Shown here: one piece after another, positions 35,525 to 43,979 of the stretch
How positions within the stretch are numbered: position 1 is the stretch's first letter
Layout: each line of letters begins with the position of its first letter
NCBI RefSeq assembly: GCF_009363435.1
Contig: NZ_CP045354.1
Span: forward strand, 5,732,501 to 5,796,500
Direction of reading: 5' to 3'
DNA length: 64,000 nucleotides
Origin: Labrenzia sp. THAF82
Lineage (GTDB): Bacteria > Pseudomonadota > Alphaproteobacteria > Rhizobiales > Stappiaceae
Position numbers and translations under genes: made by a program
Notes under the pieces: generated by a model
The model's input: the letters and a program-made list of their open reading frames with translations, nothing else
What the model was told of the DNA's origin: nothing
The model's database searches: none

Positions 35525-36385
35525 ATGAAACCCGCAAAATTCGACTATTGTCGGCCTGAAGACCTGCCCACCGTGTTGGCACTCCTGGCGGAAAAGGAAG
35601 ACGCACGCATACTCGCCGGAGGGCAAAGCCTTGTGCCCATGATGAATTATCGCATGGCTCAACCGTCGCACCTCATCGATATCAACCGCGTGCCCGACAT
35701 CGACTATATCCGCCTGGAAGGCGACATGATCGCCATCGGCGCGCTCGCTCGCCATGCGGATGTCAAAAGCGCGCCACTCATTGCCGAGTACCTGCCAATT
35801 GTCGCCGACGCTTACGACTGGGTCGCGCATTCGGCAGTGCGCAACCGCGGCACCCTTTGCGGCAACTTGTGCCATGCCGATCCGGCATCGGAGATGCCCG
35901 CGCTCATGCAGCTACTCGACGCAGTGATGATTGTTGCAAGCCAAAGCGGTCACCGTGAAGTGCCGGCAACAGCCTTCTTTACAGGTGTCTATGAAACTGC
36001 GTTGCAACCTAGTGAGATGCTCTCGGAGGTGCGCATTCCAGTGCCACCGACAGGCACCGGCTGGGGCTTTGAGGAAGTCTCTATGCGCAAGGGTGACTTC
36101 GCCTGGACCGCCTGCGCGGCGACGTTGCGACTGGATGCCGGGCGGATAACCGGTGCACATGTCGCTGCCGCGGGGATCGGCGAACGCTCACTCCGCCTGA
36201 GACAGGCGGAAACTGCCTTGAACGGGCAAGCGCCCTCGGACGATCTGTTCGCAGCGGTCGCCGCAGACGCCGCATCGGCGATGAACCCCGCCGACACCAT
36301 TGGTGCCAGCGCCGATTATCGCCGCGACTTGGTGCGCACACTGATACCGCGCGTTCTGAGCGCTGCGGTCACACGCGCCAGATAA
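35525..36385 (+). CDS. Molybdenum hydroxylase, FAD-binding (CoxM-type) subunit
   Basis: 286 aa. The FAD contacts ILAGGQSLVPMMNYRM (residues about 30-45) and RGTLCGNLCHADPASEMPAL (about 108-127) are those of CO-dehydrogenase/xanthine-dehydrogenase medium subunits. Passes electrons from the [2Fe-2S] clusters of the small subunit to an acceptor. Preceded by GGAGG, and followed 14 bp later by the small subunit. Confidence 0.94.
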   Translation: MKPAKFDYCRPEDLPTVLALLAEKEDARILAGGQSLVPMMNYRMAQPSHLIDINRVPDIDYIRLEGDMIAIGALARHADVKSAPLIAEYLPIVADAYDWVAHSAVRNRGTLCGNLCHADPASEMPALMQLLDAVMIVASQSGHREVPATAFFTGVYETALQPSEMLSEVRIPVPPTGTGWGFEEVSMRKGDFAWTACAATLRLDAGRITGAHVAAAGIGERSLRLRQAETALNGQAPSDDLFAAVAADAASAMNPADTIGASADYRRDLVRTLIPRVLSAAVTRAR

Positions 36386-36399
36386 AAAGGGAGGATAAC

Positions 36400-36888
36400 A
36401 TGGATAAGATCGCGATTTCGCTGACCGTGAACGGGCGCTTAAGGCAGGCCTTGGTCCCGTCACGGATGTTGCTGTCGGACTTCATCCGTCATGAGCTGGC
36501 ATTGCCGGGCACCCATGTGGGTTGCGAACACGGGGTATGCGGTGCGTGCAATCTGCTGGTCGACGGTAAGGCTGTCCGCTCCTGCCTTATGTTCGCGGTA
36601 CAGTTGGATGGCTCGACGATTACCACGGTCGAAGGCTTCGGTCAGGACGATCTCCATCCGATCCAGCACGCCTTCTGGGAAGAGCATGGCCTGCAATGCG
36701 GTTTCTGTACACCGGGCATGCTGGCCGCGGCGAAGGAGCTGCTCGACCACAACCCCGACCCGACGGACGAAGAAATCCGCGAAGCCATCGCCGGTAATCT
36801 TTGCCGCTGCACAGGCTACCAATACATAATCAACGCCATCCGTTCCGCCGCCGCGAAGCTGCGCACGACCGAAACAGAAGCGGCATGA
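36400..36888 (+). CDS. Molybdenum hydroxylase, [2Fe-2S] (CoxS-type) subunit
   Basis: 162 aa. The plant-ferredoxin-type site [20 protein letters not shown] plus SCL (residues about 43-66) and the alpha-helical second site [18 protein letters not shown] (about 103-145) supply eight cysteines for two clusters. Links the molybdenum site to the FAD subunit. Confidence 0.95.
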   Translation: MDKIAISLTVNGRLRQALVPSRMLLSDFIRHELALPGTHVGCEHGVCGACNLLVDGKAVRSCLMFAVQLDGSTITTVEGFGQDDLHPIQHAFWEEHGLQCGFCTPGMLAAAKELLDHNPDPTDEEIREAIAGNLCRCTGYQYIINAIRSAAAKLRTTETEAA

Positions 36889-36899
36889 AGGAGAGACCC

Positions 36900-39383
36900 G
36901 TGGCATCACATCTCGACAACAACGTCATTCCGCCCAGCCGCCAGCGTGAGCTTCCCCGCCAGGGCCTGACTTGGATCGGCCAGAGCATGAAGCGCGTGGA
37001 GGACCCGCGTATTCTTTCCGGCAAGGGCGGCTATATTGACGACGTCGTCGTGCCCGGAATGGCGCATGCGGCCATGGTCAGCAGTCCCCACGCCCATGCG
37101 CGCATCGTCAGTATCGACACGTCCAAGGCCAAGGCATTGCCGGGCGTAATCGGGGTCTATACCGGCGAGGACCTTGCCAGCGTCGTCGACCCATGCCCCA
37201 GTTTCGCTTCTCCACCGGTGCCCCAGCACGCCATGGTTATCGACAAGGTTCGGCATGTGGGGGAAGTGGTCGCTGCCGTCGTCGCCGAGGATAGGTACAT
37301 TGCCGAGGATGCGGCGGAGCTTGTCGAAGTGACCTACGAAGTGCTGCCGGCTAATGTCGACATCGAAGCTTCGCTGGAGGCAACCGGCGACGCGGTCATC
37401 CATCCGGACGATCGAGAGAGTAACTGCGCACTCGATGAAAGCTTCAAGTTCGGTTCCGTTGACGAAGATTTCGCCGGTGCCGACCGCATCATCAAGCGCC
37501 GTCTGCGCTGGAACCGTTCTTCAGCGCAGGCCATAGAGACTTGCGGCGTAGTTGCGGATTATGATGCGTTCAAGGGCGGTTTCACGATCCACGCAAACAC
37601 CAACTTCTACAACTTCATCCCATTCGTGATAGGCGGGTCGCTACGGGTAAGTCCGGGAGAGCTGAGGATTATCCCCGTGCTCGCCGGCGGCAGCTTCGGC
37701 TCCAAGGTATTCATCCACAAAATCATTATCCTGACCGCGGGCCTCGCCAGGCTAGCAGGAGTTCCGGTGAAATACATCGAGGATCGGCTCGAGCATTTCA
37801 CCAATTGCGACAGCCACGGCTCGGACCGGCTATATGACGCAGAACTTGCGGTAATGAATGATGGCACTTTCAAATCCATGCGCTTTACAGTGCTGGATGA
37901 CTACGGCGCTTATCTCCAGTTCGGCGTCGGCACCCACGGCAACGCCATGGCACAAGTAACAGGTCCTTATCAGATCCCCAGTTTCGGGATGAGGGTCATC
38001 GCGGTGCTTACCAACAAGTGCCAGCAAGGCCCTTATCGCGGCTTCGGCTCCGAGGTGACCAACTGGGTGATGGAGCGCATGGTCGACGCTGCCGCCGAAG
38101 AGCTTGGGCGCGATGGAGTGGAGTTGCGCGAACAGAATATGATACAGCCCGATCAATTCCCCTACATGATCTCGACCGGCAACATCTATGACAGCGGCAA
38201 CTTCCAGGCCGTCCTCAGCGAGGCAAAGCAACTGTTCGACTACGATGCTTGGCGTACGAAGGCCGCTGAAATGCGGGCGCAGGGCCGTTGCGTGGGAATA
38301 GGCCTTGCCACCTGTATGGAGCGCAGTGTCTATGGACCGACAGAGTGGTGGTCACTCAACAGCAAGGAAACGCCTGGTTTCACACTGACCTCAACGCCAG
38401 AGGGCATCAGCGCGCGGATCGACCCATCCGGCAAACTGTTTGTCACACTGAACTCGCCGATGGTCGGCAACTCCCCCGAGACCGTGGTAACGCAGGTTTT
38501 GGCCGAGCGGTTGACCATTGCTCCGGAAGACGTGGTGATCAACTACGCCGACAGCCAGTCAGGCTTTAACGGTGTGGGCCCGCAAGGCAGCCGTTTCACC
38601 GCCATGATCGCGGGAGCCTGCGTCAGCGCGTCGATCAAGTTGGAGGAGCGTCTGCTGCGCTTTGGTGCGAGTATGCTGCAGCGCAGGCCAGAAGATCTTG
38701 AGCTGCGCAACGGCTCGGTAGGCGTCAAGGGAGTGCCGGATCAGGAGAAGTCCTTTGCTGAGATCGCGCTGACATCGAGTTTCTTCCGCTTGAGTTTTCC
38801 GGATGAGGAGGTGTTCGACAGTGGCCTCGAAACCACCGCCGTCTATGATCACCCGGTCTCCACAGATCCAGATCCCGACCGGAAACACCTTGGCATCTTC
38901 TACCCAATCGTCGGCCATATCTGTCATGTTGTGGCGGTCGAAGTCGATCCGGGTACAGGCAAGGTGGAAATCCTCGATTATGCAGCGGTCCATGACAACG
39001 GAACGATTGTGAACCCCCGTACGCTCGGTGGGCAAGTCTGGGGCGGTACGGCCAACGGGATAGGCTCAACGCTGTTCGAGCAGTTTGTCTATGACCGCGA
39101 TGGCCAGTTCACAAACCCCAACTTTGCAGAGTTCGCCATGCCAACGGCCAACGAGATGCCTCGCAACTTCAAGCTGGGTCACATCGAGACACCTTCTCCT
39201 TTTACTGAATACGGCATCAAGGGAGGTGGGGAAGGCGGCCGGTTGGGTGCCCCCTCTGCATTGACGACGGCGATCGAGGACGCTCTGTCTTCTTTCGGGG
39301 TCACAATCAGCACGCTACCGGTAACACCACCGATCTTGCGTGGATTGATCCGTGAGCGCGAACAGGCCGTCGCGGCGGAATAG
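36900..39383 (+). CDS. Molybdenum hydroxylase, large (molybdopterin) subunit
   Basis: 827 aa. Domain order as in xanthine-dehydrogenase-family large subunits: residues about 25-140 (hammerhead) then the Mo-binding part. Mo-site motifs LAGGSFGSKVF, QQGPYRGFGSEV and the C-terminal catalytic Glu in IKGGGEGGRLGAP are present. The AYRCSFR motif of true CO dehydrogenase is absent, so CO is not the substrate. GTG 36900 is chosen because AAGGAGAG precedes it; ATG 36885 overlaps the small-subunit stop. Probably hydroxylates an N-heterocycle or aldehyde. Confidence 0.93.
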   Translation: MASHLDNNVIPPSRQRELPRQGLTWIGQSMKRVEDPRILSGKGGYIDDVVVPGMAHAAMVSSPHAHARIVSIDTSKAKALPGVIGVYTGEDLASVVDPCPSFASPPVPQHAMVIDKVRHVGEVVAAVVAEDRYIAEDAAELVEVTYEVLPANVDIEASLEATGDAVIHPDDRESNCALDESFKFGSVDEDFAGADRIIKRRLRWNRSSAQAIETCGVVADYDAFKGGFTIHANTNFYNFIPFVIGGSLRVSPGELRIIPVLAGGSFGSKVFIHKIIILTAGLARLAGVPVKYIEDRLEHFTNCDSHGSDRLYDAELAVMNDGTFKSMRFTVLDDYGAYLQFGVGTHGNAMAQVTGPYQIPSFGMRVIAVLTNKCQQGPYRGFGSEVTNWVMERMVDAAAEELGRDGVELREQNMIQPDQFPYMISTGNIYDSGNFQAVLSEAKQLFDYDAWRTKAAEMRAQGRCVGIGLATCMERSVYGPTEWWSLNSKETPGFTLTSTPEGISARIDPSGKLFVTLNSPMVGNSPETVVTQVLAERLTIAPEDVVINYADSQSGFNGVGPQGSRFTAMIAGACVSASIKLEERLLRFGASMLQRRPEDLELRNGSVGVKGVPDQEKSFAEIALTSSFFRLSFPDEEVFDSGLETTAVYDHPVSTDPDPDRKHLGIFYPIVGHICHVVAVEVDPGTGKVEILDYAAVHDNGTIVNPRTLGGQVWGGTANGIGSTLFEQFVYDRDGQFTNPNFAEFAMPTANEMPRNFKLGHIETPSPFTEYGIKGGGEGGRLGAPSALTTAIEDALSSFGVTISTLPVTPPILRGLIREREQAVAAE

Positions 39384-39391
39384 GAGCAGAT

Positions 39392-40318
39392 ATGGCTGAC
39401 CGCCAACCCGTCATCATCACCTGCGCACTGACAGGCGCAATTCATACCCCTTCGATGTCGCCGTATCTGCCGGTGACATCGGACGCGATCGTGGCGCAGG
39501 CTGTTGAGGCAGCCACCGCGGGAGCCGCAATCCTGCATCTCCACGCCCGGGATGGCGCGACCGGACGACCCGATCAGGGCGTGGAGGCTTTCCGGCGCAT
39601 TGTGGAACCTATCGCAGCGCAAACCGACGCGGTCCTGAACCTCACCACGGGTGGGAGCCCCTACATGACCGTCGAGGATCGGGTGAAGCCGGCACAGATG
39701 CTTGCACCTCAGCTTGCATCGCTTAACATGGGTTCGATGAATATGGGGCTTTTCCCCATGCTCAAGCGCCATCCAAAGATTGCAGGGTGGGAGCGGGAGC
39801 ATCTCGAGAACTCACGGGAGCTGATCTTCCGCAACACGTTCAAAGACATCGCCTACGTGCTTGATGCATGCCGCGCCAACGGCACACGGTTCGAGTTCGA
39901 ATGCTACGACACGTCTCATCTCTACACACTCGCGTATTTTGTTGAGGCCGGTGCGATCGAACCGCCTTTCTTCGTCCAGACAGTCTTTGGCCTTCTTGGT
40001 GGCATTGGCGCGCATCCCGACGACATCTCCCATATGCGCAGAACGGCGTTGCGTCTATTTGGTGACGATCTTGTGTGGTCTGCGCTCGGCGCCGGTGCGC
40101 ATCAGATGCGGGTTGCTGCGACGGTCGCCGCCTCAGGAGGGCATGTGCGGGTTGGTCTTGAGGATTCTCTGTGGGCAGGACCCGGCCAACTGGCAGCCTC
40201 AAACGCTGAGCAAGTAGAGGCCGCAAAGGTCATGCTGGACGGTCTGGGCTTGCGCCCGGCGACGCCAGCCGAGGCGCAGCACATCCTCAGTCTAACGCCG
40301 ATTAGGGTTGCCGCATGA
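39392..40318 (+). CDS. Beta-keto acid cleavage enzyme (BKACE, former DUF849)
   Basis: 308 aa TIM barrel. The zinc ligands HLH in AAILHLHARD (His49 and His51) and the late Glu in HVRVGLEDSLW are the family site; TTGGSP and LNMGSMN fit too. The family condenses a beta-keto acid with acetyl-CoA, giving acetoacetate and a new acyl-CoA. The stop overlaps the TetR start (ATGA). The nearby thioesterase could hydrolyse the CoA product. Confidence 0.94.
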   Translation: MADRQPVIITCALTGAIHTPSMSPYLPVTSDAIVAQAVEAATAGAAILHLHARDGATGRPDQGVEAFRRIVEPIAAQTDAVLNLTTGGSPYMTVEDRVKPAQMLAPQLASLNMGSMNMGLFPMLKRHPKIAGWEREHLENSRELIFRNTFKDIAYVLDACRANGTRFEFECYDTSHLYTLAYFVEAGAIEPPFFVQTVFGLLGGIGAHPDDISHMRRTALRLFGDDLVWSALGAGAHQMRVAATVAASGGHVRVGLEDSLWAGPGQLAASNAEQVEAAKVMLDGLGLRPATPAEAQHILSLTPIRVAA

Positions 40319-41055
40319 AGGAGAAGAGCACAGCCTCATCAGTTTTTCTGCTGGAGGGTACGCCGCCTGCGCCTGCACGCAAACTGCAGGGAAAACCCGG
40401 TCGACCAAAGGGTGGCCGTCCCGACGAGACACGCGATCGGATTCTGAACGCAGCGGAAAGTCTTTTCGCTGATCGTGGCTATGATGGTGCGTCAATCCGA
40501 GATGTCGCCGCGGCTGCAGACGTGCAGATCAACGCGGTAGGCTACCATTTCGGCCCGAAGGAAGATCTCTTCGACACTGTCATCGCACGGCGGGCAGCTA
40601 TCATGGAGGCGCTTCGACTCGACGCGCTCGCGGACGCCCGTCGCACCGCCGGAGAAGCTCCGATCCCGGTGGAAATCCTTATCCGCGCGTATGTTCGCCC
40701 CTTCATCGAAAGCGCTGACCACGGCGAACCGGGCTGGAGGAACTATGCTGCATTGATGGGACGCCTAGCTAACTCTCCGCTTGGCACCGAAATCATCGCC
40801 CGCCACTACGACGATACAGCCCGCACCTACCTCTGCGAGTTTCAGCGCACGCTGCCCGGGGTCGAACTTGAGGACATCGTAGATGGTTTTTCCGCCATGG
40901 TGGCCGCAATGCTAGGTATCTGCGCAAAAACAGGCCGTCGGGAAAGACTGGCCAATACTGACCGCGCTCGCGCAGCCAAAAAAAGCATCGACGTCCTTGT
41001 CAGGTTTCACGCGGCAGGGTTCAACGCGCTTTCTCACACCAATTGGAGAACATGA
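40315..41055 (+). CDS. TetR-family transcriptional regulator
   Basis: 246 aa. An N-terminal tail of about 35 residues is followed by the helix-turn-helix RDRILNAAESLFADRGYDGASIRDVAAAADV..NAVGYHFGPKEDLF (the core HTH spans about residues 40-88) and a ligand domain with the CecR-like RRAAIMEALRLDAL pattern. Encoded within the operon it probably represses; the palindrome at 34530 is the candidate site. Confidence 0.93.
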   Translation: MKEKSTASSVFLLEGTPPAPARKLQGKPGRPKGGRPDETRDRILNAAESLFADRGYDGASIRDVAAAADVQINAVGYHFGPKEDLFDTVIARRAAIMEALRLDALADARRTAGEAPIPVEILIRAYVRPFIESADHGEPGWRNYAALMGRLANSPLGTEIIARHYDDTARTYLCEFQRTLPGVELEDIVDGFSAMVAAMLGICAKTGRRERLANTDRARAAKKSIDVLVRFHAAGFNALSHTNWRT

Positions 41056-41059
41056 AGCT

Positions 41060-41461
41060 ATGGTTCAAACACTTGAGGTTGGCGCGACCCATACGCTCGA
41101 CGTTCTTGTCACGGATGCGAACACCGCAGCACATCTGGCCGAGAATGGTGAAACTCTGCCCCCCGTTTTTGCGACACCGTTTATGTTAGCCGCGATGGAG
41201 CGCGCCTGTGCCGCTATTCTCTCTACCACTCTAGAAGATGGCGACGTTTCGGTCGGTGCCAAGATCGACGTCTCACACGTAGCGCCGTCCCCGGTTGGCG
41301 TTGAGGTTCTGACCACAGCGCGGTTCACTGACCGCGAAGGGCCACTTTATTGGTTTGACGTGAGCGCGAAGGATCCTGGCGGCCTTATTGGAAAAGGCCG
41401 TATCGCCCGAGCGATCCTCTCGATGGACAACCTTATGGCTCGTGCGGAGGTGCGACGTTGA
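41060..41461 (+). CDS. Hotdog thioesterase, FlK (fluoroacetyl-CoA thioesterase)-like
   Basis: 133 aa single hotdog domain. The PPVFATPFMLAAMERACAA helix, with its Glu, and VGAKIDVSHVAPSPVG match the FlK-like family. ATG 41060 lies 4 bases after the TetR stop. With BKACE nearby it may release a free acid from the acyl-CoA product, analogous to the betainyl-CoA thioesterase step of carnitine breakdown (inference). Confidence 0.85.
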   Translation: MVQTLEVGATHTLDVLVTDANTAAHLAENGETLPPVFATPFMLAAMERACAAILSTTLEDGDVSVGAKIDVSHVAPSPVGVEVLTTARFTDREGPLYWFDVSAKDPGGLIGKGRIARAILSMDNLMARAEVRR

Positions 41462-41559
41462 TTGATCTGGGAACGCTGCGCTTTCTGGGATCGAGCGGCA
41501 TGTCGTCCTTTGGCTTGCCAATGAGGCTCGGCACGACAGGGATCGTGTCAGACATATGA
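41458..41559 (+). pseudogene. Possible truncated gene at operon end
   Basis: A 33-residue frame begins at a TTG overlapping the thioesterase stop (TTGA), with a perfect GGAGG 7 bases upstream. The peptide (MIDLGTLRFLGSSGMSSFGL and on) stops early. The strong start and coupling suggest the beginning of a lost operon gene. Identity not recognised. Confidence 0.35.
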
Positions 41560-41667
41560 ATTGCTCGCGCTAAGAACAGCGCTGAACTGTCGACGATCGA
41601 AAGACGTCTAGGTTTAAGAATGTTGAAGTTGCGGGAGCGACGCTAGATCGAAAGGGAGCCCCCCCCA

Positions 41668-42069
41668 ATGTTGACCGCGCTTGACCATGTCAACCTGCAT
41701 ACCGATAAACCCGATGCTCTCGCACAATGGTACGAGAACATCCTTGGCCTCGAACGAGGCCCGCGCCCAAACTTTTCAATTCCTGGCATTTGGCTCTATC
41801 TCAACGACCAGCCGGTCGTTCATGTGGTTGAAGTCGATCAACCTCCAGAGCACGCCGCCGTCTCGCTGGAGCACTTCGCGTTTCGCGCCGAGGGTATGGC
41901 GGCCTTCGAGGCGACACTCAAGCAGCACGACCTGCAGTATGAAAGAGTCGATCTCACTGAGATCGATGTTGACATTGTGCAATACAACTTACGCGATCCA
42001 ATGGGCACGCATATCCATATCGACTTTAAACCAAGCGTGGAAGCAGGAATGGTTGAAGGATTTCGCTGA
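41668..42069 (+). CDS. VOC-family (glyoxalase-fold) protein
   Basis: 133 aa. N-terminal LDHVNLHTDKPDALAQWYE, central SLEHFAFRAEGM and C-terminal DPMGTHIHIDF carry the paired His positions of VOC metal sites. Preceded by GGGAGC. It stands 200 bp beyond the molybdenum-hydroxylase operon and may belong to it or be separate. The substrate is unknown. Confidence 0.88.
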   Translation: MLTALDHVNLHTDKPDALAQWYENILGLERGPRPNFSIPGIWLYLNDQPVVHVVEVDQPPEHAAVSLEHFAFRAEGMAAFEATLKQHDLQYERVDLTEIDVDIVQYNLRDPMGTHIHIDFKPSVEAGMVEGFR

Positions 42070-42500
42070 ACGCGTCTAAACGCGGCGACTCGACTGACCG
42101 CTACTGCGCAGTCTCAAACTTCCCGGCTGCGTCCGTGAGGTTAATGCGTCAGCTAGGAAGGCTGTGATAGAAGTAATCGCCGCGCACTGACCATTTTCGG
42201 CAATAATGGAACAAGATTGTGAGTTTGCCCTTGCAGCGAATATCTACCTAATCCCCTACCTCTAAACCGCTGAATCTCAATTGAAAGTGCGCTTCGGTAC
42301 GTCGACCTTCGATAGCTCACAGTCCAAATTAGCGCCGCGAAACTGTCATTTGTTCCAGGTGTAGCCAATTCAGGCGTGGCTTATCTCCAGCCATAGCCTG
42401 GAGAGTAGCAGGTGCGGGAAAGACGCAAAAAGGCCTGTCCCGAAGGTTTCGAAAGACTTTTGCGAAGCAGTTTAGCTCGCCTGACCTGACTTCAGTCCCG
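42070..42500. other. Gene-free stretch
   Basis: About 430 bp with no supportable gene on either strand and no recognised RNA or repeat. It separates the operon ending at 42069 from the duplicated MarR fragment. Confidence 0.5.
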
Positions 42501-42925
42501 CAGGTTCTCCCGCTTTTAAGTCCGGTTGCGTTACATCTTGAAAACCGGTCGCCTTGTGTCGCGGCAATCGGCCGTCATGGAGACCCTTCACCTGGTGCGT
42601 TTGAAGTATCTTCGATGTGTTTTGTCATCTGACTGATGACCTGTTGCGCCGTTGCGATGTCTGTGAGGGAAAGGTCCTTTGAAAGGTCATTTACCCAGGG
42701 GACCTGTAACGCGATTGCAGCTTCAAACAGGGCCTGTCCCTTTGACGTCAGCACAACCAAATGGGCTCGTTTGTGGTGCGGGTTTGGCTGAAACGCGACA
42801 ATGCCTTCCTTTTCCAACTCGTTGACGATGCGCTGAACGCCCTGCCGATGAACGCCCATAGTGCGCGTGCCAGGCAACCGTCTCCGCGCGTTCGGCACAG
42901 ACGGTCGCCCCGAGTACCTGCCAAT
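42501..42925. repeat. Segmental duplication, copy A (matches 49771-50192)
   Basis: About 425 bp nearly identical to 49771-50192, including MarR coding sequence and about 75 bp beyond its 3' end. Both copies have the same orientation, about 7.3 kb apart, on either side of the cyanate gene group and its regulator. Confidence 0.85.
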
Positions 42926-42938
42926 CGTCGAGCCAAAT
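42575..42938 (-). pseudogene. MarR-family regulator pseudogene
   Basis: The C-terminal two-thirds matches the intact MarR at 49841-50323 almost residue for residue (MGVHRQGVQRIVNELEKEG and on to the shared C-terminus). Near 42863-42868 two bases are missing relative to the intact copy, shifting the frame, so the upstream WQVLGATVCAERAETVAWHA lies in another frame. The first roughly 40 residues are lost and replaced by DNA running into the DUF1348 gene. Confidence 0.85.
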
Positions 42939-42954
42939 CAATCCTTTGCTTGCT

Positions 42955-43464
42955 TTACAGCCCCAAGTCCGTAAGGCCGGGATGATCGTCCGGGCGGATA
43001 CCACTCGGCCACCGAAAAAGTCTGTCACCTTCTTGGATTGCGACATCATTGATTGACGCATGGCGCTCTGCCATCAGTCCTTGCGCGTCGAAGCGCCAGT
43101 TTTCATTGCCGTGGGATCGATACCAATTGCCGTCAGCATCATGGCATTCGTAGACAAAGCGCACTGCTATTTTATCGTCACCATGGGCCCAGATTTCCTT
43201 GATCAGGCGATAATCGAGTTCCCTCGCCCATTTGCGCGTCAGGAAGGCCTCTATCTCTGCCCGGCCGTGAACAAACTCGGAGCGATTGCGCCATTTCGAA
43301 TCTGGTGTGTAGGCCAATGCGACTTTGGCCGGATCTTTCAAGTTCCAGGCGTTTTCCGCCATTCGAACCTTTTTGACGGCATCCTCAAATGTAAATGGTG
43401 GTATCGGGGGTCTGGTCAAAGTGTTGATTCCATGTGTTCCTGAATGAGGTGACGAGCCGGACAC
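42955..43464 (-). CDS. DUF1348 (SnoaL/NTF2-like) protein
   Basis: 169 aa NTF2-like fold. [36 protein letters not shown] and [20 protein letters not shown] are diagnostic of the DUF1348 family. The start at GTG 43464 is provisional; a TTG at 43419 ([14 protein letters not shown]) matches typical family starts. It is 33 bp behind cyanase on the same strand, so probably the last gene of the cyanate operon. Its role there is unknown. Confidence 0.88.
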   Translation of the reverse strand: MSGSSPHSGTHGINTLTRPPIPPFTFEDAVKKVRMAENAWNLKDPAKVALAYTPDSKWRNRSEFVHGRAEIEAFLTRKWARELDYRLIKEIWAHGDDKIAVRFVYECHDADGNWYRSHGNENWRFDAQGLMAERHASINDVAIQEGDRLFRWPSGIRPDDHPGLTDLGL

Positions 43465-43497
43465 CGCTCCGAGCCCGCCAAAACAATTGCGTTGGCC

Positions 43498-43962
43498 TTA
43501 CCAGCTGTTGTAGCCGAGAAACTTGCCGGACATTTCGACCTTCACCCTGTCCCCTTTGGGGTTGGCGACACGCGTGATGCTCATGTCAAAATCAATGGCT
43601 GACATGATGCCATCACCGAATTCTTCATGGATCAGCGCCTTGATGGTCGGGCCGTAGACACCGACAATTTCATAAAGCCGATAAATACACGGGTCGGTTG
43701 GCACCGTTTGCTCCCAGACTTTTGTGGGGCTATCGGCAAGGACGTCGATCACTTCCTGCGGCAAGCCAAGCACCTGAACAAGCGCCTTGGCTTTGTCCTC
43801 GGGCATGGCATTCATCCCGACGCAGGCCGAGTGAGTCCAGACCGGTGACATCGAGATCTTGTCGGCAATGTCCTCCCAGGACATGCCGGTTTTCTTTTTT
43901 GCGGCCAAAATGATTTGAGCCACGTCGTCTTTGGTGAGCATTTGCGGAACTTCGATGGTCAT
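43498..43962 (-). CDS. cynS: Cyanate hydratase (cyanase)
   Basis: 154 aa, normal length. Catalyses bicarbonate-dependent breakdown of cyanate to ammonia and carbon dioxide, as a decamer in the cytoplasm. N-terminal helix-turn-helix-like domain (residues 1-80) and C-terminal catalytic domain with Arg95, Glu98 and Ser121 (YRLYEIVGVYG and FGDGIMSAIDF). Follows the cyanate/nitrate-type ABC ATPase by 17 bp. Confidence 0.98.
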   Translation of the reverse strand: MTIEVPQMLTKDDVAQIILAAKKKTGMSWEDIADKISMSPVWTHSACVGMNAMPEDKAKALVQVLGLPQEVIDVLADSPTKVWEQTVPTDPCIYRLYEIVGVYGPTIKALIHEEFGDGIMSAIDFDMSITRVANPKGDRVKVEMSGKFLGYNSW

Positions 43963-43979
43963 GGTTCGCTCCTATTTCG

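Noticed and set aside
36801-36899. Longer N-terminus for the molybdenum-hydroxylase large subunit
   Set aside because: Would overlap most of the 3' part of the small-subunit gene; the GTG with AAGGAGAG in front is more natural.
36900-39383. Assignment as carbon monoxide dehydrogenase (coxL)
   Set aside because: The AYRCSFR active-site motif of form I CO dehydrogenase is not present, and the neighbouring lactonase and BKACE point to another substrate.
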